NCBI GenBank assembly: GCA_947184155.2
Contig: CAMXCT020006756.1
Coordinates: 812,838-876,837 of the forward strand
Length of the DNA: 64,000 bases
Direction of reading: 5' to 3'
From: Cladocopium goreaui
Lineage: Eukaryota; Sar; Dinophyceae; Suessiales; Symbiodiniaceae
Numbering within the stretch: the stretch's first letter is position 1; each line of letters begins with the position of its first letter. Made by a program: the position numbers and the translations under genes. The notes below the pieces were generated by a model. That model ran no database searches and was not told where the DNA came from. It was given only the letters and a program-made list of their open reading frames with translations. Shown piece after piece: positions 24,775 through 35,234 of this stretch.

Positions 24775-26570
24775 CTATGGAGGAAATCTGGTCAATATGA
24801 TCTTCCTCAGCACAACCACGGGGGTTCGGCACTTCATCGCCATCTTGGAAGCTGCAAGGATGACCTTTGGGTCCTTCAGCAAGAAACAAACGCATTCCGA
24901 TGGGTCATTGAGTCATAACAGAGTCCTGAATCACGCAACTAAACATGTTATTTTCAAATATGTTTAACCTATGAAAGGCAATGTAGGGATCACCAGTTGG
25001 CTCAATCTATTACGTGGGACTCCACGACTCCACCACCAAGAATTGGACAATCCAAAATTCCAAAATCAAAATCGGGATCTTCCCATGATCTTCCCATGAT
25101 CTTCCGGGAATTTCATCTCCGGTGCAGTCCTGTTCCACGTGTGCCTCCGTCTCCTTCTGGCAGAAGGCCATGGCTTTGGCGGCGGCTTCCCGAACACCTT
25201 TGTTGGGCTCATGACCGCTGATTGCTTGCAGAAATTTGAAACAAACCGGCGGGTGATTTCAGTATAGTTGTAAGACAATCAACCTAAGATGAGTTTACCA
25301 TTAGTTTCCCCTATAGTGCCACAAAAAAAACATAAACATAAATAAACATAGAAGCTATATCACAAAGCTGTTCTCCTTGGATCTTTGGTGATCTTTGGTG
25401 GCACCATGGGGATCCATGGGGATATATGGGGATCCATGGGGCCTATGACATGTCACCGACCCCACCTGAGACCGAGCTCCGGCGCACCAAGCGCATGGTG
25501 CGCTTCATTGCCCGAGGCTCCAACTTCCCCACGACGCCTTGGCACGTCGATGATATAGTGACCGTTGCCGCTGTCGGTGGACGGTCCACCGGGTTTATCA
25601 TGGTTTATGTAGTTCATGCTGGGTTGAGGGCAATGGTAAACTTGCAGTTGACGATGAGCCTCCACGCATCTGTCAAGGGTCTTCCAAAGTATATTTATTA
25701 TATAATATTACTTATTATATATTAAATATAATACGTATATATCATATATATATATATTATTATATAATATTATATATATAGGGCTGCTCATGCTATGCTT
25801 ATGCTATGCTCATGCTGGGCTCTTCCACTCTTGAAAGTATCTGCGGCCAGCAAGCGAGCCTGGGGAATCAGGATTCGACAGCCAGTGCGGTTTGACATAT
25901 TAAATAGATTTAGATTTAAATAGACAATCTGTTCACTCTGGTGTCGCTGTCTGGCTTATTGTGGGTTCAGCCGCGACGAAACCAAGCATGAGTGAGTAGA
26001 CATTGGCAAAGCTCAATTTTTCGAGTTCAAACACTGCCAAAAATGTCTGAGTCTCAAGTTGGATCAGGTGCATTTGTGATATTTGTGTTGCACATCTTTG
26101 CAGCTGAGTTTTTGGCATATTCGTTTGGATCCTTCAAAACCAGCGTCAAAGCATCTACCGCACATCGCCTGGCGGAGGCGAAGCTGGGTCGCGGCAAAAT
26201 GGTGCCCTGTTGATTCACTGTTGCGACATTCCTATAGGATCCTATGGGAATCGATAAATTGCAACCAATTCTGGCAGAAATTCGATGTCTTCTTCGTGAA
26301 TTGCGCTGCAGCGCTTCTTGTCATTTGAATACGCTGCTACATTGTTTGTGATATTTGCAAAATTTACTGGTTTGTGATATTTTGTGATGTACTAGTATAT
26401 TGATTCTGAGAAAGCCATGATGCCGCAAATTGAGCCAGTTCCATCCAGCTCCACTGTTTTCCGGTGATGCCCAAGGACAACCCCAACAGCTCGGCCAACG
26501 CCTTTCTCTGCCGATGGCGCAAATCACGCGCTTCGCAGTAAGACGCACCTTGATACGATTCAATATGCAT
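24775..26570 (-). CDS. HEAT-like repeat gene with terminal exon
   Basis: Exons: about 26400-26570 (RQRKALAELLGLSLGITGKQ), 26094-26168 (AVDALTLVLKDPNEYAKNSA), 25933-26046 (FELEKLSFANVYSLMLGFVA, TGA), about 25110-25224 (SGHEPNKGVREAAAKAMAFC) and 24775-24905 (CVCFLLKDPKVILAASKMAM). The K-D-P and V-R-x-A-A motifs mark HEAT helices. The 25933 stop may end one gene, in which case 25224 and 24905 belong to the next, or it may lie in an unrecognised intron. The product is a scaffold by family; the partner is unknown. Confidence 0.5.
25680..25785. repeat. AT-rich tract
   Basis: TATA/ATTA runs without coding potential. Comparable tracts lie at 28360-28435, 31560-31650, 39185-39310, 51045-51135 and 60415-60460. 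Confidence 0.8.
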
Positions 26571-26879
26571 CCATGACCGTGGAATGCTAGATGTTATAAC
26601 TGCCATGTCTCTGAAATGCAAGCAATATATGATGCAATCATCGTCTCAAAGCAGCAACCCTTTTGTTCACGCAGTTCAACTATGGTAACTACGGTCTGCA
26701 GGTGCTTCGGCAGTCAACATAGGTTTCCAGCGAAGGCACTGATGGCCTTGAAATCTGGAGCATTTGCCCAGTCTATGCCACAGCTTGAAGCGCTGACGGC
26801 AGCAAAACAGTCTGCAGTGACTGCAGTGTGCATAAAAACCCCAGCGAAGCATCTGACGGTTCTACAAACTCCCAAGCAG

Positions 26880-27220
26880 GCAAAATCAAGATTTGCCAAA
26901 GGGGGGCGATTGTCTTGAGGGTTCCACCAGCCAACACAGGGCTCTGTTCCAGACGTTCGCCGTGACAAAGCAAATCAAAGAGCGACACGTTTCTGGATAG
27001 ACCTCAACAAATTGACTAATCAAGCAACATGACAATTTGGTTTCAACAGCTTTTATCACCATGGACAAAGGTTTTGGGGCTCAATGGCGGATATTAGCCG
27101 AGGTGCTCAGCTCAAAGAATCGAATCTAGGACAGGAGCGCTGGAAGTTCTCAAACACGCCACTCACACTGGTCGTGAATGACGCATCTGAGACGGTAGTT
27201 GCTGCAGTCAAGCGAACCAC
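26880..27220 (-). CDS. Weak exon candidates
   Basis: About 26880-27000 reads SLFDLLCHGERLEQSPVLAG and then TLKTIAPLWQILILPAW, a helical repeat-like segment. About 27125-27205 has two competing frames. The plus strand of 26616-26918 is also open for 100 codons; I judged the minus strand more likely from its neighbours. Confidence 0.3.
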
Positions 27221-27944
27221 TTACTGTATACACTATATACAGTATATTTATATTATTTATATATTCCAAAGAATCTAAGAATGTCAACAACATTGACAGC
27301 ATGCAGCACCTGTTCTATACGACATGGATTTCAGGTACAGGGCCGCACGAATTCCCTCAGCTGCTCACTGCTGGAAGCAACACAGGCTCAACCTGATTTA
27401 GCCTCGCAGCATTGAATGCTTATATATAGGAAACGCCCAGCTGACCGGACTCAACTGCAGAAGCATGACCATTACCCAACCTTTCGGGAGAGATTATGCA
27501 AAATTGTGAATCATCAGTGTTAGAAAGTTCGCGTGTTTGTCCCTCTATTCCAATAAATACATATAAATACCGATTTTGCTGGTAAAATTATTTCGCTTTT
27601 AAGCAGATTTCCGTGTTTCAATATGACAGCCATTCTTCCGGTGCAACATTTGTCTTCCAATCAGCATTCGATACATCCGTCAAACTTGTCTAGGAAATCA
27701 GTGCCTTTCCTCGCAACGACTGTATGTTTGGCAACAACTTTGCTTTGGAATCTTTGGACTTTGAGTCTGAGTCATAATTTTGGGTCTATTGCCAATAAAT
27801 TGCTAGTAAATGGCCAATCACTTCTGGGGAACTCTTGGGTTTGGATCGATGCCAGCCCGGCTGATTGATTTCTGATCATTTTATTGCCTGAAACAGCCCA
27901 CACAAAGGCCATCAGTGTTCAATTTACTCACCTTAAACATAAAT

Positions 27945-30900
27945 GATAGGCACTGGCAGTGGCAGATTTCCTGGTACTGGTCGCGCCTTTTGGATGAATT
28001 CCACTGGAAACCTCGAGACTCCAGCCTCCTCAAAGGCATCCTGCAGCGAATGCCGGTGCCATTGGGTACTGCGACTCAAGCGTCGTATTCGCCATAGCGT
28101 GTGTTGAGAGACCATGAAATGTAGCTGGGGACCGCAATGAAACTTTCATGAACTTTCATGAACTTTTCTGAACTTTCCAGGTCCAAGATGATCCAAGTCC
28201 TTGTATCCGTTTCTAGCGTTGTAGTAGATCAGCTCGGTGCTGGGATCCAACGGATTGATCAGGGTGTCAAAGGCATAGACCTCGAATTGTTGAGCCAGGA
28301 ACGCTTCCAAAAGAAGTATGATATGGACGGACATGTGCTGCACTCTTGTATAATACGTATGTATATCTATATATATATATATTATTATAATCATTGTAAT
28401 GATATATAATATTATTATATATTATTCATGTATACATGTTAAGGACAGTGGATACTCATTCAGACACCATAGGAAAAAGCAAGGTGGAAGTTGGTTCAAT
28501 AAATCTTTTGGAGCTAAATGCAATAGATGGCAACGCCAATCTATATGAATCACGAGCTCTGCCCATGCTGGGTTCCCCTCGGCAGCTGGGGTACGTAAGC
28601 ACTCTTCCAATCGTCTTCCACAAAGCTTGGTCCAATAAACTTGGGGATCACTGTGTCCCAGGACAAGCCTTGCAAGCGCCGCGCACACGTGGCAAACATG
28701 ACACATATGTGGGGTCACGATATGTCCGCCTTCACCTGCTTGCAGCATGCATTGTACCAAAGGTGTGTAGGAAGACCTTTCCAGTTCCCCGTTCCAAAGT
28801 ATCGAAAGTGGGTTTTGACTGCCAGTTGCAGTGTGCCAGCAGCCAGCAGGTTGTTGAAGTGGTGAACTTCAGCACTGGATGAGATCCGCCTCTGAACACC
28901 ATCCCCTGCCTTCGTCAGTGGTTCTGATCAAAGAGATGGTACTTCCGCTAACACCAGTGGATTCATCCAACGTCAGGCGGTTGCACAATGCAACACCACC
29001 ACCTAAGGCTGGTCTGTGATCATCTCGCGGCAAGAAATGACAGAAGATGTTTGGTGGTGATATCCTTGTCATATCCACCAATGGTGCACCAACCTTAAGG
29101 ATCTTAAGTCTCTACCCACCAATGCATCCTGGAAAAAGCTTTGGTCGAAATTCGGCTATCACTATCCCTTCTCATGACCCCACACTGCGGGATATGGTCA
29201 CTTAAAACGGTCCGATATCCGATGGATGGGAGGCCATCAGCTCACATCGGAACATCTGCACCAAAACCGTAACCAAATCACCGTCCTCGGTGATGTCTGC
29301 CAGTGGATTCCTGGCCAAGTGGTGCAACTCGCTGCAACTGTTTGCTTCAGCTGAGCATCTTTGTTTCAATACCACAGCTTGAGCGTGCAGCACTATGCCC
29401 ATTCAGTGCCATTCCGTAGCATCTTTACATATTATCTTTAACTATTACATTTTTTTGGGATATCAATCTAAAATTGAAAAGCCAGTGTGAAAGACTCAAC
29501 CACCATGAGAGTCTCAGATTTCATTTTAGCATCGCAACCCGATGCATTCATCCAAGACTCCAACAAGACACAGCTGGGCTACAGTACAGTGACAGCTGGG
29601 TTTCTCATCCTGCGCTGAATAGGTCTTGATTGTAGAAAACAATTAAGCACAATAGAATAAAACACAGAATTGCATGTTGTCGAAATTCATTGGTACAAAA
29701 CCGCCGAAAAATGTGAAACGCCATCCAAAGTGATCCCCACCCGTCTGTGCTCAGCCAAGCTTCTTGATGATCTTCAGTGATCCATAGCCCTTCACCGTCA
29801 ATCCAGGAATTTCGCCCCTGATTTCCTCTACACAGCAGTTTGTTTACCCTTACAATCTTCCCCAGGTGAAAAAGATTTGGAAGATCAAGTGGGAAGTTTG
29901 ACTCAAACCCTGGCTCCACATATTAGAAGTGCCATCAGTTTCAGATGGCATGTGTTTAAACTTTGTGAAAGCATGTGAAAGCACAAATGAAGCTGCCAGC
30001 ATGTGTTCACCCTACAGGCAGCACATCAGTATCCAGGAGGTCAGAGGCAAATGACCAAGATTTCTACCAAAACCACATGAGTGCTAAGATGCTAAGAAAA
30101 AGCAAATGGATCCTTGGAGGTATTCGGGACGAAGTGGGTACCGCCCTGGATCGAAAGCAAACACACAACTCAACACATGACCGCACTGATCCAGAACCAC
30201 AGTCGAGTGTCCATAGGCTTCTGCAAGACTCGAGTGTACGGTCCCAGCAGGTTGTCCTTGGGACAGGCGTTCAAACAAATGCTGTCAAAGGGGATCACAA
30301 TTAATAGCTGTCAATGTAGCCTTCGCTCTCTTTTGGACATCATTCATTGCTAATTCAACAGCCTTGTGAAATGATGTGAAATGAGCTGTTGCAACATACT
30401 AGATTGCTACCATATTGATACCAACATCAATGTATGAGGGGTATACAGTATACAATAATATGCTGTATCTCACTTGACAGCGACCCATCGCTCAACTGCC
30501 TCGCTAGGCCCCGCCAGGCTGAGGATCTGATTCAGCCAAGCCAAAGTATTTGGGTTCATCGATTGCAGAGTCGTCTAGGCGGATCGAGGAGCAGGAATAG
30601 TAGAGCCAATATTTGCCCTGGCCATTCAGCTGCGTGAGCTCCGTGTGAATCAAATCGCTGTGGTGTAGACTTGTGGCACATCAAATAGAAAACACCAAGA
30701 CATCAGGGGCGGATTTGCTCAAAAGTGTTCAAGGAGATGTGGTGCAGGAGATGGACCGGAGAGACTCTTGGGTGTCTTGCAATCTGTTCAAGGCTCTTGA
30801 AGTGTCTATCCCAAGGAGCCTTGACTTTGTTGTAGTACACAAAGGGATTTCCAATGCGCGATTGACCTTCTTTCTCCCAATCCAACCTAAGCCAATAAAA

Positions 30901-31095
30901 ACAAACTCTCAAAACGAAGCAGAACAGTTCAAATGATTCCCCCGTGAGAGGTATCACCACCATTTTGCACATACAAGTAGTGTTTGTACAGGCCAAGCTT
31001 GTGCATCCAATATCATGCCCTGACACTTCTCTCAAGTTGGGCAAGCTGCGTGGGCAAGAGAACCTTTTTCGGACGGCCGAATCTCCATTTCCCAA
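27945..31095 (-). CDS. Beta-propeller glycosidase-like gene (GH43/GH32-type)
   Basis: Exon 30528-30657 reads GKYWLYYSCSSIRLDDSAID then EPKYFGLAES. Exon 30182-30256 reads DNLLGPYTRVLQKPMDTRLW. Joined, they give FGLAESDNLLGPYTRVLQKP, the blade motif Y-x-L-Y-Y-S ... G-x-A-x-S-D-x-x-x-G-P-Y of GH43/62/32/68 five-bladed propeller glycosidases. Other exons: about 30700-30930 (RIGNPFVYYNKVKAPWDRHF), about 29700-29850 (WIDGEGLWITEDHQEAWLST), 29215-29402, 28900-29010, 28736-28866 (AVKTHFRYFGTGNWKGLPTH), 28554-28668 (TVIPKFIGPSFVEDDWKSAY), about 28180-28320 (EVYAFDTLINPLDPSTELIY) and about 27945-28070. Whether the last four belong to the same protein is unclear. Catalytic acids cannot be assigned. Confidence 0.55.
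30257..30527 (-). other. Intron with apparent GA donor
   Basis: The intron starts GATCCT and ends CCCAAG on the minus strand. Both flanking exons are in phase 0 (130 nt with one leading base, and exactly 75 nt), and the join rebuilds a conserved GLAESDNLLGPY motif. With one shared G the cut could slide by one base, but no GT placement preserves the motif. Confidence 0.5.
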
Positions 31096-31689
31096 CTGTA
31101 GCTTGACGGGCCGCGATGTAGGAGGCTTGAAACAGAAGTGGGGCTGAGTACTGCCTCAGTTTCAGGTGTACCAACAAAAACACATCCGGATCCTACAAAA
31201 TAGCTTGTCTCGGTTGCTTTGTCTGTTTTGTTCTGGAAAACTATGATGTTCTTTTGTATATGCAGCAGCAGATAATTTCTACTTGTCCAAAAGGGAGCGA
31301 CAGCAAAGTAGAGTTGGAAGCACCGAAACCTGGTCCGAGCAAGAAAAACATGTTAAAGGCGGGCATCCAACATTGGCAGGTGAATCATTGAATGATTGAA
31401 GACCTACTGGGTTCAATCTGATAAACCTGCATGGTGATGTTGGTAAGTTCTGATCTGGCACATGAGACCAGTGTGATTCAGTTCAATTCCCAACCAATCC
31501 TAGGAAAATAAGGCCAAGTCTGCCACTGCATAAGCAACCAGGCAAGTTGGATGTATCATCAATATAAAATACAGATGTTTGATAAAAAATGATATATATA
31601 TATATATTATACATAATTGTATATATATATAAATATATACACGTATGATTCACACATTATTAGTGTGAGGTTTTCTGCGTTGGAAAACT

Positions 31690-31880
31690 CTACGGCGCAT
31701 CATGTTCACCTGTTGCTTCATGGACGGTAAAGAAGTCAACCTCATTTCTCATGCCAAATATGCCAAGTTTCTCGTAAAAAAGTGTCACAGTGTTGGAGGC
31801 CTGCCCAAGGTGGCCAAGGTGGAAAGGCTCGGTCCAGTCAGCGGACGGATGATAAAAAGGGAGACGAATCTGCCAAGTTC
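31690..31880 (-). CDS. Unidentified exon, about 60 codons
   Basis: The block reads WQIRLPFYHPSADWTEPFHL and FYEKLGIFGMRNEVDFFTVH and ends in TGA 31690. The beta-rich pattern suits a sandwich or propeller blade. It may be an upstream exon of the glycosidase-like gene at 27.9-31.1 kb. Confidence 0.45.
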
Positions 31881-32050
31881 CAGACCGTTCAGAAAAGACC
31901 ATAGTTACCGAAGCATTATACAGATATACAGGATCTACTTTTTAGTATTACCAAGTCGTTTTGTTCCCGAATGCGTAGCGAAGGGTTCTTGTGTTCTTTC
32001 TTGGGGGTCTGGGCGTGGTGGAATGTTTGCTCGTCGTTTTGTTTTGTTTT

Positions 32051-32229
32051 CTCTAATTGCGTCGTCGCGGTGTCTATGGAGAAAGTGAGAAAAGGTGATG
32101 TAAGGTGACGTGTGAAAGTGCATTTCGCGTGGCACCCGTGGGACTTTGTGGCACTCAAGCGGAAGTTGCTTCGCGACTCTCTAATGGCGTCGTCGCCGCT
32201 GTCCTATGGGGAAAGTGAAAAAGGTGATG
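32051..32229. repeat. Duplicated ~50-bp module before the satellite
   Basis: The sequence starting CTCTAATTGCGTCGTCGC at 32051-32100 recurs with few changes at 32179-32229; the copies are 128 bp apart. Both end in AAAGGTGATG, and a further GCGAAAAGGTGATG follows at 32241-32254. Confidence 0.8.
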
Positions 32230-33289
32230 GCGTCCTCGTCGCGAAAAGGTGATGTGTTGTGGAGTGTGAAGTGTGAAGTGCGGAGTGCGACGTGTGAAGT
32301 GTGAAGTGTGGAGTGCGAAGTGTGAAGTGTGGAGTGTGAAGTGTGAAGTGTGGAATGTGCAGTGGAGAGTGTAAAGTGTGAAGTGTGGAGTGTGAAGTGT
32401 GGAGTGTGAAGTGTGAAGTGTGGAATGTGCAGTGGAGAGTGTAAAGTGTGAAGTGTGGAGTGTGAAGTGTGGAGTGTGAAGTGTGGAGTGTGAAGTGTGA
32501 AGTGTGAAGTGTGGTGTGTGAAGTGTGGAGTATGGAGTGTGGAGTGCAGAGTATGGAGTGGAGAGTGTGGAGTGTGGAGTGTGAAGTGTGAAGTGTGGAG
32601 TGTGGAGTGTGAAGTGTGGCATGTGGAGTGAAGAGTGTAAAGTGTGAAGTGTGGAGTGTGAAGTCTGGAGTGTGAAGTGTGGAGTGTGGAGTGTGAAGTG
32701 TGAAGTGTCAGTGTGAAGTGCGTAGTGAAGTGTGAAGTGTGAAGTGTGGAGTGTGGAGTGCAGAGTATGGAGTGGAGAGTGTGAAGTGTGAAGTGTGGAG
32801 TGGAGAGTGTGAAGTGGAGAGTGTGAAGTGGAGAGTGTGAAGTGGAGAGTGTGAAGTGTGGAGTGTGAAGTGTGGAGTGTGAACTGTGAACTGTGAACTG
32901 TGTAGTGGAGTGTGAAGTGTGGAGTGTGAAGTGGAAAGTGTGAGGTGGGACTTGTGAAGAGTGAAGTGTGAAGTGTGAAGTGAAGTGAAGTGTGGAGTAT
33001 GGAGTGTGGAGTGTGAAGTGTGGAGTGTGAAGTGTGGAGTGTGAAGTGTGGAGTGTGATGTGTGGAGTGTGAAGTGTGGAGTGTGAAGTGTGGAGTGTGA
33101 AGTGTGAAGTGTGAAGTGTGACGTGTGGAGTGGAGGGTGTTGAGTGCACAGTGTGGAGTGTGAAGTGTGAAGTGTGCAGTGTCAGGAGTGCAGTGTGAAG
33201 TGTGGAGTGTGAAGTGTGGAGTGTGGAGTGTGAAGTGTGCAGTCTCAGGTGCGCAGTGTGAAGTTTGAAGTGTGAAGTGAAGTGGAGTG

Positions 33290-33457
33290 TGGAGTGAAGT
33301 GGAGTGAAGTGGAGTGAAGTGGAGCGAAGTGGAGTGAAGTGGAGTGAAGTGAAGTGGAGTGAAGTGGAGTGAAGTGGAGTGAAGTGGAGTGAAGTGGAGT
33401 GAAGTGGAGTGAAGTGGAGTGAAGTGGAGTGAAGTGGAGTGAAGTGGAGTGAAGTGG
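33290..33457. repeat. 10-bp subarray GTGGAGTGAA
   Basis: About 16 copies of GTGGAGTGAA with very few changes (one C at 33325) lie inside the heptamer satellite. The purity suggests recent expansion. Confidence 0.9.
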
Positions 33458-33576
33458 AGTGTGGTGTGTGAAGTGTGAAGTGTGGAGTGTGAAGTGCGTA
33501 GTGAAGTGTGAAGTGTGAAGTGTGCAGTGTGAAGTGTGAAGTGTGCAGTGTGAAGTGTGAAGTGTGCAGTGTGTGG

Positions 33577-33613
33577 CGTCAGGTGTCAGGTGTCAGGTGT
33601 CAGGTGTCAGGTT
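33577..33613. repeat. 7-bp subarray GTCAGGT
   Basis: Five tandem GTCAGGT units in the satellite, distinct from the AGTGTGR unit. Confidence 0.85.
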
Positions 33614-33974
33614 TGCAGTTTCAAGTGTGCAGTGTGAAATTTGGAGTGTGAAGTGAAGTCTGGAGTGTTGAGTGTGTAGTGTGAAGTGTGTAGTATGAAG
33701 TGTGGATTGTGAAGTGTGGAGTGTGGAGTGTGAAGTGTGTAGTATGAAGTGTGGAGTGTGAAGTGTGGAGTGTGAAGTGTGGAGTGTGACGTGTGAAGCG
33801 TGAATTGTGAAGTGGAGAGTGTGAAGTGTGGAGTGGAGAGTGGGAGGTGTGAAGTGTGGAGTGTGAAGTGTTGAGTGGGGCGTGCGAAGTGTGAAGTGTG
33901 AAGTGCGGGGTGTGGAGTGTGAAGTGTGCAGTGTGAAGTGTGAAGTGGGGACTATGTGTTGCGTGGCATGTGAA

Positions 33975-33985
33975 ATTTTGGCTCA
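33975..33985 (+). other. 11-nt match to the spliced leader core
   Basis: ATTTTGGCTCA matches positions in the 3' half of the dinoflagellate spliced leader exactly, at the edge of the satellite and just before the GC-rich island. The flanks do not match. It is short enough to be chance. Confidence 0.12.
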
Positions 33986-34199
33986 GAGAGTCACAATTAG
34001 TTTTCATGTCACAGAGCGCGACTACGTTCAAATGTCTACAATAAGTACAATAGGTACAATCGGTTAAGGCAGTTGCAAGAGATATATATAACTTAACCTA
34101 AGAACAACTTTGAAATGCATGTGCAGTTTCTTGATATGGCTTGTTGGGGATATAAGAGTGTCAGGACGAATTTGGCGGTAGGATGTGGCTGTGTTGTCT

Positions 34200-35000
34200 T
34201 GAAGTCTAGTGCTGTTTAGATTTGCAACGGTGCAAAGCAACCGGGCATGTTGCTGCTGTTGGGTCAGCGGTATGGCCTTGCGGCAGCTGAGCGCTTGTGT
34301 GGGCGAAGGCCCTGCAAAGCGGTGCGGAAACATGGCGGCGCCGGCGGTGTGGCGCGTGTGACACATGTGAGCGCTAATATCCGCTGTGGTATGCGGGCTG
34401 CTCGCGCTGGCGGTGCTGCTGCCTGCTGCTGCGTTTTCATCGCTGTTGGTGTTGCCGTGGTGCATACTTGCGATGTTGCATGACCACGGTTTCGCGACCT
34501 CAGGTTGGCAGCGGCACATTGGATCGAGGCTGCGCGGCTGCGCGGCAGTGAAGTTGCTTGAAGGTGTCCATGCACAGCTCGTGTCGCGTTCTGTTGTTGC
34601 GTTCTTGCTTAAGCTGCTCAAGCCCTGCTCACGTCGTGTCGACGGCTTGGCATCACGTGTAGTGGTGTCGCGTTTGAAGCGAGAACTGCTTTAAAAGCTA
34701 GCTTTAAGGATGACAGGGACGGCTTCCAGTGGTGACCTTGGCTCTGACAGGCACTTCTCGGACTCCGACGATGTCGCCGCTTGCTGCCGCTCAATGTTGC
34801 TGCGCGCGTTGCTGGGCCTTGCTGCAGATGCGGTCTCAGGCATCATTGCTGGAGGAAACTTGGAAGTGTCCGGCTTTCATCTGCTACCTGTCCTTTTTCA
34901 CCGTGCTGCTGTCATCCGTCAGGTGCTTCGTGTTCCACGATTTCGCTGCTGACGCCGCTCAATGCTGCGGCTGCGCTATGTGAATGCGAATGCAGCTGTT
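34200..35000. other. GC-rich island without convincing exons
   Basis: This stretch is far richer in G+C and GCTG/CGGC words than its surroundings. Several frames are open on both strands (plus 34386-34694 and 34710-34952; minus 34064-34621), as expected from composition. None shows splice sites or a recognisable domain. It directly follows the heptamer satellite. It could be a retrogene fragment, a non-coding transcript or a regulatory island. Confidence 0.4.
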
Positions 35001-35234
35001 GCAAGTTTAAAAAAATGTGCGCAGCCATCCCGATGTTTGTTTTGATCCAGCTGTATGTGTATACTCTTTCTCCGCAACATTTAAAAAATGCATTCGGGTT
35101 CATCAGGTGTTTTTTTTGGCACTGCAGCTTCCCTGTATTTCCCCGCTTCGTGCCTGGTCGTGAAAAATGTAAGGTCGCACAGTGCCAAATTTTATCAGAG
35201 CAGGTGGACGGTCCTGAAGCATCTCACGTCATCA

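Larger units (their letters stand above)
32254..33948. repeat. Heptamer minisatellite, plus-strand unit AGTGTGR
   Basis: About 1.7 kb of variants of AGTGTGA / AGTGTGG (complement CACACTT / CACACTC). Interruptions such as GTGGAGA, GTGCAGT and GTAGTGA give local higher-order repeats. The minus-strand translation is an open His/Thr/Ser/Pro/Phe/Leu string of 322 codons at 32181-33149, a simple consequence of a 7-bp period with no stop. Strands are strongly skewed: the plus strand is almost free of C. Confidence 0.95.

Noticed and set aside
26616-26918. 100-codon plus-strand frame
   Set aside because: Minus-strand helical readings with neighbours on the same strand are more likely; not fully excluded.
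32155-33149. Long minus-strand His/Thr/Ser/Pro/Phe frames (155 and 322 codons)
   Set aside because: They arise from the 7-bp satellite, whose period allows stop-free reading; no splice or start context.
33621-34031. 136-codon minus-strand frame
   Set aside because: Mostly satellite translation.
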